Assembly: GCA_049323915.1 (NCBI GenBank)
Contig: JBMOPC010000047.1
Span: 1 to 13,968, forward strand
DNA length: 13,968 nt
Direction: 5' to 3'
DNA from: BRHc4a sp049323915
Lineage (GTDB): Bacteria; Bacillota; Desulfotomaculia; Desulfotomaculales; Desulfocucumaceae
Notes under the pieces: model-generated
Seen by the model: the letters and a program-made list of their open reading frames with translations, nothing else
Told to the model about the DNA's origin: nothing
The model's database searches: none
Shown: one piece after another, positions 7,381 through 13,924 of the stretch
Layout of the letters: each line of letters starts with the position of its first letter
How positions within the stretch are numbered: the stretch's first letter is position 1
Position numbers and translations under genes: made by a program

Positions 7381-7567
7381 ACCGCGGGGATTCACCCCGC
7401 CGGTCTCTGGCGGCTCCGGAGAATGACCAAATCCATCGGCCCGGCCGTCATTAAGACGGGCTCCGGGACGGTCAGGGACATATGATGCCCAATGTTTCCA
7501 ATATTTAGAAATGACACTGGCGGCGGGCTACTTCCATCCGGTGTAATTGCGAAAACAGCCGCCTTTT
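7381..7567 (+). promoter_or_regulatory. Hairpin-rich leader ending in a terminator-like element
   Basis: Most of the gap between the FAD gene and the mutase genes can fold. Hairpin 1 is GCGGGG/CCCCGC, 7384-7389/7395-7400. Hairpin 2 is 7 bp, 7404-7410/7416-7422. A nested element has TGACC/GGTCA (7424-7428/7470-7474) enclosing CCCGG/CCGGG (7440-7444/7463-7467) and CCGTC/GACGG around an ATTAA loop (7445-7459). Hairpin 3 is ACACTGG/CCGGTGT, 7514-7520/7538-7544. Last, GGCGGC (7519-7524) can pair with GCCGCC (7558-7563), followed by TTTT (7564-7567). Hairpin 3 and the terminal stem share bases 7519-7520, a layout like an attenuator or riboswitch expression platform. No conserved cobalamin, lysine, glycine, SAM or FMN riboswitch core was recognised. 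Confidence 0.5.
7519..7567 (+). terminator. Candidate intrinsic terminator/attenuator before the mutase genes
   Basis: GGCGGC at 7519-7524 and GCCGCC at 7558-7563 form a 6-bp GC stem followed by TTTT. The stem is short with a large loop, so it may be conditional. It lies about 50 bases upstream of the small-subunit GTG. Confidence 0.4.
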
Positions 7568-7598
7568 GATTAAAGAAGTCAGAAAATATAGATTTACC

Positions 7599-7606
7599 GG
7601 GAGGTG
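7599..7606 (+). promoter_or_regulatory. Ribosome binding site that fixes the GTG start at 7614
   Basis: GGGAGGTG 7 bases upstream of GTG at 7614. The longer in-frame possibility, TTG at 7566, overlaps the T run of the terminator-like element and has no ribosome binding site. Confidence 0.75.
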
Positions 7607-7613
7607 TGGCGCA

Positions 7614-7862
7614 GTGTCCCGGATTTTGGACCGGATAATGGATGGAATGGATATAGAGACATTTATGGTCTGCTCAAGCGAGGAGGAAGGCCGCAGGCTA
7701 ATCCTCCAGCTTTTCAGGGAAATGGGTTTTAAAGATGTTGATATAGTGTTTATACAGTTCCAGGGCCCCGGCGTCCGTGTCCGGGCCAGGGCCTACGTGC
7801 ACCGCCCGGGGGACTCGTACGGCTGGCTGAAAGAAGGAAATGAGGGGAAGATGAGGCTATGA
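7614..7862 (+). CDS. Small partner protein of the B12 mutase, resembling the aminomutase dimerisation domain
   Basis: An 82-residue protein whose stop overlaps the start of the B12 mutase gene by four bases (ATGA), so the two are translationally coupled and probably form a complex. The stretch from DIETFMVCSSEEEG through LFREMGFKDVDIVFIQFQGPGVRVRARAYVH has the pattern of the small alpha/beta dimerisation domain that precedes the B12 domain in lysine 5,6-aminomutase beta subunit (KamE) and occurs in OraE. That pattern is a strand, an acidic loop, a helix ending in a K/R-M-G-F/L turn, then two strands. The resemblance is by eye and moderate. If right, a domain fused in KamE is a free-standing subunit here. 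The C-terminus is charged and probably flexible. GTG start as argued for the site at 7599-7606. Confidence 0.65.
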   Translation: MSRILDRIMDGMDIETFMVCSSEEEGRRLILQLFREMGFKDVDIVFIQFQGPGVRVRARAYVHRPGDSYGWLKEGNEGKMRL

Positions 7863-9679
7863 CTCCCAGGAAGGTTCTGCTGGCTCCAATTGACCCTGTT
7901 CATGATGTGGGCCTGAAAATAATAAGGCGCGGACTTCAGGAGGCGGGACACGAGACCATACTGCTCCAGCCGGACCTGACGCCGGAGGAAATAATACGCG
8001 AGATTATCAATAATCCGGTGGACACGGTATTGCTCAGCAGGACCCTGGGATACGGCGTTGCCGAAATACTGGCCCGTTTCGTGGACCTGGCGGATGCCGC
8101 CGGAATCAGGGACAGGGTCAGAATAGGCATCGGCGGGATGGCCATTCGCCCCGAGCTGGCTGCAGAGCTGGGCTTTGACGCAGGCTTCGGCCCCGGCACA
8201 ACGGTGGAGGAGGCCGTGGCCTTCGTGGAGGGAAGGGAATACGTGCCCGGCCAGGCCAAAAAGGCCAAGGAAAAGGAAGACATCACCCGGCAGTATTCAT
8301 ATGGCTACCGGAACGGCGTAATAGCGGGCATTCTGGATAGCATAGCGGGAGGCATTCTGGCGTGGGTTGAAAACAAGACCTCCCCCGGGGTGCTGAGGGC
8401 CCGGGTGCGGGAAGAGCTCTGGGACGTAAACCGCTGGAAAAGCTATGAGAAAATGACCGAATTCCTGGCTGAATACCCCAAATACTGCGGCGATATGACC
8501 AGAGACTTTTACCTCAGGGGGGTAATGCACCCCAAGACCAGGCGCTTTACCAGGGAGGAAGTCATCGCCCTGGAGGAATATATAAAGGCCACCAAGGAGC
8601 GTATGGACGTCCCCAGGCTCCAGCACACCCTTAAAAAGCCGGTGGTGTTCAACCAGTACGGAACGGGATGCCCCTTCATGGACACCGGCCACATTAAAGT
8701 CAGTGAGGCCTGGGGGGCCGACGGGGTTATTCATTTCGACCCCTCCTGGGGGGCGCGGACCGAGGGCTTCATGGACGGCTTCCTGACCCACCAGGAAGAC
8801 GGCACTGTGATAACTCCGGCCAACCTCAACAGAATAAAACAGTCTCTGGAGCCAGGCACACTCTGGCAGATCCGCGCCCACAGGGGCCTGAACACGCCGG
8901 AGACAGTGGTGCTGGCGGGCAAATTCCAGGCCGACCTTACAAAGATAAATATATGCTACGGAGCCCTGGGCGCCGGCACGGACCCGGCCCGGATGACGGT
9001 GGACGGGGTTGAGTCCATCCGCTACGCGGCCAAATACCAGCTGCCCTTTGACATAGTAACTAACGAGGAGCTGTGCGGGGTGCCGGCCTACAAGGCCTTT
9101 GCCGGAATGCTGATCACCGCGGCGGTGGCCCTCAGGCTGGGGGCCAGGCCGGTGCTTCAGCCGCTGTTCTGCTATTCGCCGGAGGTTATGATCAGCGGGC
9201 AGATGCGTGACAACTACGTCGATTTCAATGCGGCCAAGGTGTTGGCGCTGCGCAGCATAATAGACGCCCCGGTGTGGCCGGGGGCACCAATAGGATTTCT
9301 GACCCACACCGAAGACCGTATACAGTCTTCAGCCGCCACGGCTTATCACGCCTGCCTGGCCGCCATGCTGGGGGTGGACGCCATTACAATAGCATCTTCG
9401 GATGAGGCGTACTCGGGCGGCCCCATCAGCGTGCCGTCCAAGATAGACACCCTCCGGGCCGTGGGTGAGGGATTCAGGTTCTTTGGCGGGACCAGGCTGG
9501 AGCCGTCTTCCCAGGCTGAGGCCTGGAGCCGGGAGATAGAGGACGGCATTGAAAACGTTCTGCGGCAGGTGGCCGGCAGGGGGGACTTCGTGGCGGCACT
9601 GTACGAGGGAGTGCTGGGAAGCCGCGAGGAAGGCGCCTACCCCGGCAGGAACGGAAAAGACACAGTGATGACAAAATGA
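7859..9679 (+). CDS. B12-dependent mutase of the KamD/KamE/OraE family, rearranged domains
   Basis: The 606-residue protein joins two domains. Residues 1-125 are a cobalamin-binding Rossmann domain: APIDPVHDVGLK (His15 as likely lower ligand, HxxG intact), TVLLSRTLG (Ser60), IGGMA (92-94) and ELGFDAGFGPG (103-113), the last very close to KamE. Residues about 260-560 are a TIM barrel resembling the KamD alpha subunit: GADGVIHFDPSWGARTEGF (Thr301-Phe304, KamD has GATTEGF), then LTHTEDRIQ and the SSDEAYSGG region. Such enzymes move amino or other groups by adenosylcobalamin radical chemistry. Odd points are that the first Asp of DxHxxG is replaced by Pro13 (Asp12 is one earlier), and that the PLP-anchoring lysine of KamE, 11 residues after the His, is Leu26 here. 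Substrate unknown. It overlaps both neighbouring genes by 4 bases. Confidence 0.85.
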   Translation: MTPRKVLLAPIDPVHDVGLKIIRRGLQEAGHETILLQPDLTPEEIIREIINNPVDTVLLSRTLGYGVAEILARFVDLADAAGIRDRVRIGIGGMAIRPELAAELGFDAGFGPGTTVEEAVAFVEGREYVPGQAKKAKEKEDITRQYSYGYRNGVIAGILDSIAGGILAWVENKTSPGVLRARVREELWDVNRWKSYEKMTEFLAEYPKYCGDMTRDFYLRGVMHPKTRRFTREEVIALEEYIKATKERMDVPRLQHTLKKPVVFNQYGTGCPFMDTGHIKVSEAWGADGVIHFDPSWGARTEGFMDGFLTHQEDGTVITPANLNRIKQSLEPGTLWQIRAHRGLNTPETVVLAGKFQADLTKINICYGALGAGTDPARMTVDGVESIRYAAKYQLPFDIVTNEELCGVPAYKAFAGMLITAAVALRLGARPVLQPLFCYSPEVMISGQMRDNYVDFNAAKVLALRSIIDAPVWPGAPIGFLTHTEDRIQSSAATAYHACLAAMLGVDAITIASSDEAYSGGPISVPSKIDTLRAVGEGFRFFGGTRLEPSSQAEAWSREIEDGIENVLRQVAGRGDFVAALYEGVLGSREEGAYPGRNGKDTVMTK

Positions 9680-10749
9680 AGACACTGACACTGGGAATAG
9701 CGGGCACCGCTAAAAACACCGGTAAGACCACCACCACCAGGGCGCTGCTGGAACATTTCCAGACGATGGGAGTGCCCCTGGGCCTGACCAGCATAGGCTA
9801 TGACGGTGAGAGCACCGACAATGTGACCGGCCTGCCGAAGCCCAGGGTATACCTGGAGGCCGGCGCCCTGGTGGCCGTCGCCGAGGGGTGTATTGGGGCC
9901 GGAACCGCCAGGGTGAAAGTAATCGACCGGACGGACATCGCCACGCCGATGGGTAAAATTGTCTGCGGCCGGGTGGTTCAGGAAGGGCTTCTGGTGCTGG
10001 CCGGCCCAAACCAGTCCAGGCACCTGCGGGTTGTCAGGGACTGGATGATACGGCAGGGGGCGGCGCTTGTAATGGTGGACGGGGCGCTGAACAGGGTGGC
10101 GCCCATGGTGGAAACAGACGGGCTTATACTGTGCACCGGCGCCTCCTATACCACCGATCTGGAAAGGCTGGCGCTGGAGACACGCAGCCTGGAGGCCCTG
10201 TGCAGCCTGCCGGAGGTCTGCGAAATCCCCGCCGGTGTCACTGACAAAGGAAAGTCGGTTATCTGGGGCCGAAGCGGCCGGTTGCTGGCCGAGCTTCCCC
10301 CCTCACTGCTGGACGCCGAAAGTATAAATCCTTTGTCAGGGTTGATGGAGGAGGCAACCGGTTTTTACTGCCCGGGCCTGGTTGCCTCCCGGTGTCTGGA
10401 GCTGCTGTGGGAAATTGCTTTCTACCCGGGGATGATTTTTGTCTTCGAAGACCCTGTAAAGCTCTTGCTGAGCGGCAGCGTGATCAACGCCCGGGGTTTT
10501 GTTGAAAATGCAGCCCGCAGGGGCGGGAGGGTGGGCTACCGCAGGCCGCTGCCCCTTGTGGCGGTGACCTTAAATCCCTTTTACCCCTGTTACAGGTATG
10601 AAACCGGCGACTACTGCCCGGCCTACGTAGATGGCGATTTGCTGCTCTCAAGGGTGAGAGCCGGCATGAACATCCCTGTGTTTGACATTGTCCGGGAGGG
10701 CCCCGAGGGGCTGGCCGGGACCATTAAAGACTTCGCATTGTCCCGTTAA
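9676..10749 (+). CDS. P-loop ATPase resembling the aminomutase reactivase KamB
   Basis: A 357-residue cytosolic ATPase. The Walker A motif is GTAKNTGKTT (residues 10-19), followed by LGLTSIGYDGESTDNV (35-50), IATPMGK (88-94), LVLAGP (106-111), the Walker-B-like LVMVDGALNR (Asp135) and DGLILCTGAS (148-156). This order matches my memory of KamB-type proteins of clostridial lysine fermentation clusters. Those are thought to reactivate the B12 aminomutase by exchanging damaged cobalamin. A C-terminal stretch NPFYPCYRYETGDYCP has two cysteines. The start overlaps the mutase stop by four bases (ATGA), which strongly supports a shared function. The usual partner KamC is not in the window. A metal- or cofactor-insertion GTPase-like role is the alternative. 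The ATPase call is firm; the reactivase role is moderately sure. Confidence 0.78.
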   Translation: MKTLTLGIAGTAKNTGKTTTTRALLEHFQTMGVPLGLTSIGYDGESTDNVTGLPKPRVYLEAGALVAVAEGCIGAGTARVKVIDRTDIATPMGKIVCGRVVQEGLLVLAGPNQSRHLRVVRDWMIRQGAALVMVDGALNRVAPMVETDGLILCTGASYTTDLERLALETRSLEALCSLPEVCEIPAGVTDKGKSVIWGRSGRLLAELPPSLLDAESINPLSGLMEEATGFYCPGLVASRCLELLWEIAFYPGMIFVFEDPVKLLLSGSVINARGFVENAARRGGRVGYRRPLPLVAVTLNPFYPCYRYETGDYCPAYVDGDLLLSRVRAGMNIPVFDIVREGPEGLAGTIKDFALSR

Positions 10750-10850
10750 TTACCATAAGTTTCGGAAAACTCAGGTAAAGGGGGTGTTTGCCGCAAATAA
10801 AAAGTAATAATCACCAAGAAGGCCCTTAAACAAGAACAGGAGGTAATAAA

Positions 10851-12257
10851 ATGGCGGAAATTCAATTCACACCGGTTCACTGGCTTTATATCCTCGGGGT
10901 TATAACAGTGGTCGCCACCATGATTTTCAGAAAAAATGTCATCATCCCCTGTATTTTGTTCACCTTCGCCATCGGATTTGCTTACAAGGGAAGCCTGACG
11001 GGCGGTATCAGCACTGTTTTTAACGCCAGTATATTTGCCGCCAGGGACTTGTTCGGCATTTTCATGATTATCGGTGTAATGGTAGCGCTGCTGGCGGCAC
11101 TGGAAGTGACGGGCGCCGACCAGGTTATGGTAAGGCCTTTGCAGGGGCTTATGAAATCGCCTCTAACCGGTTATATAGTTATTATACTTGGCACCACCTT
11201 CATCTCTCTGCTGTTCTGGCCCACGCCGGCAGTGCCTCTTATAGGCGCGCTGCTGATCCCGGTGGCAGTAAGGGCCGGGCTGCCCCCGATAATGTGTGCG
11301 GTGGCCATTGCCCTGGCCGGCCAGGGCATGGCGCTGGGGGGCGACGTTGTAATCCAGGGGGCCCCGGGGCTTACGGCCAAGTCCGCCGGCGTGCCGGTTG
11401 AGATGGTAACCTTGAAGGCCGGAATTCTAACCGCCATTACAGGCGTGGTGGCCATGACCATGGCCTGGATTATAAACCGCAAGGAGATTAAGGAATTTTC
11501 GGTTAAGAGCAAAAAGGACAAGTCCACCGGGTTTGACATAGTGGACAAGTCCGGCGGTGTGGAGAAGGCCCTTGACGGGGCGCGCTACGGCAAATTCGCG
11601 GCCGGACTGATGATTGCGGTGGTGATAGGGGTTGTTATCGCCCTCTTCGCCTTGGACATCAAGGGAGGCGACGCGTCGGCGCTGCTGGGCGGGAGCGCGT
11701 TCCTGGTGATCATCATCACCTCGCTGCTGGTTTACAAGTCAAAGGGAATGGAGAGCGTGGCCGATTTCCTGGGGGACGGGCTGGGTTTTGCATTCAAGAT
11801 AATGGGGCCCATCATTCCCATCGCCGGATTCTTCTTTATCGGAAGCCCGGAAGCCGCCCCGGCCATCCTTGGCAAAGGCGCCCCCGGCTACCTGTTTGAC
11901 GTGGGCAATGTTCTGGCCGGCGTGATCAGCCCCACAGGATTTGTGGCCAGCTTCGGCCTCTTAATACTGGGCGTGATTACAGGACTTGACGGGTCCGGTT
12001 TCTCCGGGCTGCCGCTGGTGGGAACACTGGCAGCCGCCCTTGGTGCCGGCAACCAGAATGTGGCTTCCACCCTGGCCTCAATAGGCCAGATCGGGGCAAT
12101 ATGGTCGGGCGGCGGCACCATCGTGGCCTGGTCTTCCCTGGTGGCGGTGGCTGGAATAGCAGGTGTTCCCGTGCTTGACCTGATGCGGAAGAATTTCGTT
12201 CCGGTTGTGACGGGCATGGTTGTCTCAACCATCGTTGCGGTAATATTCATGCTGTAA
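10851..12257 (+). CDS. Multi-spanning permease (ion transporter/GntP-like superfamily)
   Basis: The 468-residue protein is almost entirely hydrophobic helices, about 11-12 by eye, interrupted by one charged cytoplasmic loop near residues 204-245 (KEIKEFSVKSKKDKS). Conserved-looking re-entrant features include LLFWPTPAVPLIGALL near 120-136, the glycine-rich GQGMALGGDVVIQGAPG near 157-173, and GLDGSGFSGLPLVGTLAAALGAGNQN near 380-405. These resemble C4-dicarboxylate, gluconate and citrate carriers of the IT superfamily. The ATG at 10851 follows AGGAGGT at 10840-10846. It sits 101 bp behind the reactivase-like gene on the same strand and is closed by a strong hairpin at 12282-12307. It probably imports the substrate of the locus, but the substrate cannot be read from the sequence. 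Confidence 0.82.
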   Translation: MAEIQFTPVHWLYILGVITVVATMIFRKNVIIPCILFTFAIGFAYKGSLTGGISTVFNASIFAARDLFGIFMIIGVMVALLAALEVTGADQVMVRPLQGLMKSPLTGYIVIILGTTFISLLFWPTPAVPLIGALLIPVAVRAGLPPIMCAVAIALAGQGMALGGDVVIQGAPGLTAKSAGVPVEMVTLKAGILTAITGVVAMTMAWIINRKEIKEFSVKSKKDKSTGFDIVDKSGGVEKALDGARYGKFAAGLMIAVVIGVVIALFALDIKGGDASALLGGSAFLVIIITSLLVYKSKGMESVADFLGDGLGFAFKIMGPIIPIAGFFFIGSPEAAPAILGKGAPGYLFDVGNVLAGVISPTGFVASFGLLILGVITGLDGSGFSGLPLVGTLAAALGAGNQNVASTLASIGQIGAIWSGGGTIVAWSSLVAVAGIAGVPVLDLMRKNFVPVVTGMVVSTIVAVIFML

Positions 12258-12281
12258 CTGAAACGTAAAACACTTTGGCAG

Positions 12282-12310
12282 AGCGCCTCACCCCGGGGTG
12301 GGGCGCTTTA
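12282..12310 (+). terminator. Strong hairpin terminator after the permease
   Basis: AGCGCCTCACCCC (12282-12294) and GGGGTGGGGCGCT (12295-12307) are complementary along their full length apart from one T-G wobble. They form an 11-bp stem with a CCGG loop, followed by TTTA. The T run is short, but the stem is very stable and lies 25 bases after the stop. Confidence 0.75.
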
Positions 12311-12339
12311 TAATGCATCCATGATCCGTTTCATTGGCC

Positions 12340-12369
12340 TTGACAGCCGGCCGGCCTCCGCATTATATT
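12340..12369 (+). promoter_or_regulatory. Promoter of the FCD regulator gene
   Basis: TTGACA (12340-12345), an 18-base spacer and TATATT (12364-12369), giving a start near 12376 and a leader of about 18 bases. The spacer holds a 10-bp palindrome GCCGGCCGGC (12346-12355) that could be an autoregulatory operator. The regulator is thus transcribed separately from the terminated operon. Confidence 0.7.
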
Positions 12370-12393
12370 GGAAATTATCCGGGGTGATTTTTT

Positions 12394-13122
12394 ATGCCAG
12401 GAGACAGAGAAAAGATCGAATATCAGATTCTGTCCATTATGGAAGAGCGGGAGGAGCCGCTGGGATGCGGCCAGCTCAGCCAGCTTTTGAGGGACGGTGG
12501 CTTGGATATCAGCGAGGCCACGGTGGGGCGCATTCTCAACGGGATGGACAGAAAAGGTTATACTGCCAAGCGGGGTTTCAAGGGGAGGACCATCACCGGC
12601 GGCGGAAGGGTCAAGCTGGATCAGCACAGGAGCCTTGAGAGGCGCCTGGCATACGGCAACCGGTTTATTGAAACTTTAAAATCAACTAAAAAAGAAGACC
12701 TGATAGACATACTGGTGGCCAGGAGGGCCATAGAGAGGGAGCTGGCAAGGCTTGCCGCCCTGCACGCCACCGACGAAGAAATCAGGCTGATGGAATCTGT
12801 GCTGGCGGAGCAGGAGCAGTTTACCGCCCAGAAGCAGATGACCGCCGATCAGGATGTCAGGTTCCACAGGCTTGTCTCACTGGCGGCAAAAAACCGCGTA
12901 CTGGCGGCCGCACTGGACTTAATCCGGCATGACGGCCAGCTTTCCCCCATACTGGAGTATATCCGCACCCGGGTGGGAGGCAAGCTGGTGGTGGGGCACG
13001 GCAGGATTTTAAAGGCAATCAGGGACCGCGACCCCGAGGCAGCGGAAAGGGCCATGGTGGAGCACATAGAAAGCCTTATCGACGATGTCAGCAAATACTG
13101 GAGTCAGGGGACGGTTCTTTGA
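12394..13122 (+). CDS. Transcriptional regulator: NrpR/RNase R-type winged helix plus FCD domain
   Basis: The 242-residue protein combines two modules. Residues about 5-75 (ILSIMEEREEPLGCGQLSQLL, then ISEATVGRILNGMDRKGYT and GFKGRTITGGG) have the pattern of the winged helix found at the N-terminus of NrpR and some RNase R proteins, not of the GntR winged helix. Residues about 100-235 are an FCD domain, the ligand-binding half of FadR-type GntR regulators. Its metal-site residues are all present: Asp154 and His158 (ADQDVRFH), His202 (GHGRILKAI) and His224 (MVEHIE). FCD domains usually bind small carboxylates through that metal. The gene lies after the permease with its own promoter, so local control of the 4546-12257 locus is likely. 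The ATG at 12394 has a modest GGGGTG at 12381-12386. Its last codons and stop lie in a REP arm. Confidence 0.85.
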   Translation: MPGDREKIEYQILSIMEEREEPLGCGQLSQLLRDGGLDISEATVGRILNGMDRKGYTAKRGFKGRTITGGGRVKLDQHRSLERRLAYGNRFIETLKSTKKEDLIDILVARRAIERELARLAALHATDEEIRLMESVLAEQEQFTAQKQMTADQDVRFHRLVSLAAKNRVLAAALDLIRHDGQLSPILEYIRTRVGGKLVVGHGRILKAIRDRDPEAAERAMVEHIESLIDDVSKYWSQGTVL

Positions 13123-13154
13123 CTCACTTGGAGAAATAGGTCTGTCCCCTGACT
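13102..13154. repeat. REP-like palindrome
   Basis: AGTCAGGGGAC (13102-13112) and GTCCCCTGACT (13144-13154) are perfect 11-bp inverted repeats around a 31-base centre. The AGGGGACGGTTCTTTGACTC style is typical of REP elements mobilised by REP-associated tyrosine transposases, and a decayed one follows immediately. The left arm encodes the end of the upstream regulator (S-Q-G-T-V-L, stop at 13120-13122). Confidence 0.75.
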
Positions 13155-13167
13155 TATTAACTTATTG
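13152..13167 (+). repeat. Left flanking inverted repeat of the RAYT remnant
   Basis: ACTTATTAACTTATTG matches the reverse complement of 13696-13711 at 15 of 16 positions. The pair brackets the transposase remnant and begins inside the right REP arm. Confidence 0.55.
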
Positions 13168-13216
13168 TTGATGAAAAAAGCACTTTCTGTTGGAGTATGG
13201 CAGGAGGTGTTTTTCT

Positions 13217-13701
13217 TTGGTCAGGCGGGCCAGGGCGGAGTATCAGGGGGCGATATACCATGTCATACAGCGGGGAAACCAACAGGGAGAACGTTTTTGA
13301 TAGTCCGGAAAAGAAAACTGTTTTATTAGTCTTCTCAATAAATCCGTGTCGGTGGGAACCCGGCATTGTAGAGATAGGACTTATATTGGATATGTTATCC
13401 AAGGACTGGTAGATGTTTATTGGTAAAATATATCTACTGATGGGAAAAGAGGATGATCCAGGTATTAAAGAATTGAATATACCAGAAAAAGCCGCTGGAT
13501 GAAAAACTAAAGGAGACAGGCTTAAATGCTGAGGAGTTAGGACTTATTAAGAGAGGGTCCAGGCTGAGAAGGCTTATGGCGCTTAAGGTGGCATACGCAA
13601 GATCGGCAAAGGATCACGGGTATTCACTGAATGAAATAGCCAGTCACATTGGACTTTCTCCGGTGGCGGTGCTTAAGCATATTTACAGGCCGGAACAATA
13701 A
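13217..13701 (+). pseudogene. Decayed REP-associated tyrosine transposase (RAYT, IS200-like)
   Basis: TTG at 13217, 7 bases after AGGAGGTG (13202-13209), starts VRRARAEYQGAIYHVIQRGN, a typical RAYT N-terminus. One extra base near 13280 shifts the frame; the expected N-R-E-N-V-F-D-S-P-E-K-K continues in the next frame. The HUH motif (usually NHxH) and catalytic tyrosine region are missing, so a large internal deletion has joined the N-terminus to INP...EIGLILDMLSKD. An in-frame TAG follows at 13410-13412, then LLMGKEDDPGIKEL, another frameshift near 13485-13500, and the intact C-terminus PLDEKLKETGL through GSRLRRLMALKVAYARS and a helix-turn-helix (YSLNEIASHIGLSPVAVLKHI) to the stop at 13699. 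The remnant is about 160 codons, much shorter than usual family members. It cannot make an active enzyme. It sits beside its REP palindrome. Confidence 0.82.
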
Positions 13702-13711
13702 GTTAACAAGT
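13696..13711 (-). repeat. Right flanking inverted repeat of the RAYT remnant
   Basis: CAATAAGTTAACAAGT, the 15/16 inverted partner of 13152-13167; it contains the RAYT stop codon. Confidence 0.55.
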
Positions 13712-13924
13712 TAAGGGCCAAACCCCGATGCGTACAGGGCATTTTATTTGCCTGACGGGACCAGGCGGGAAATATTGCAGTTTGCGGTTCACTTCTTTTG
13801 GATGAAAAACCCCCTTTGAAGAAAAATTTGTAATTTTTTTTGGATACAGGTTGGAAAATAAAGGAGTGTTGCAGTAATTTGTTGAATTAAAAAATTAAAC
13901 TAAGAACAAGGGGAGCAGGAATGC

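Noticed and set aside
7381..7567. Cobalamin riboswitch before the B12 mutase genes
   Set aside because: The leader is structured, but the conserved B12 box (GCCACTG) and the GGGAA...GGTG core are not there on the plus strand.
12309..12314. TATAAT as a promoter for the regulator
   Set aside because: It sits in the tail of the permease terminator and the nearest TTGGCA is 28 bases away; TTGACA-N18-TATATT at 12340-12369 is better.
12394..12640. Ordinary GntR winged helix
   Set aside because: The LPSER/SRxTVReAL pattern of GntR proteins is absent; the sequence follows the NrpR/RNase R helix instead.
13197..13412. A separate 71-codon gene
   Set aside because: Its middle residues (NRENVFDSPEKK) are the frameshifted continuation of the RAYT N-terminus, so it is part of the pseudogene.
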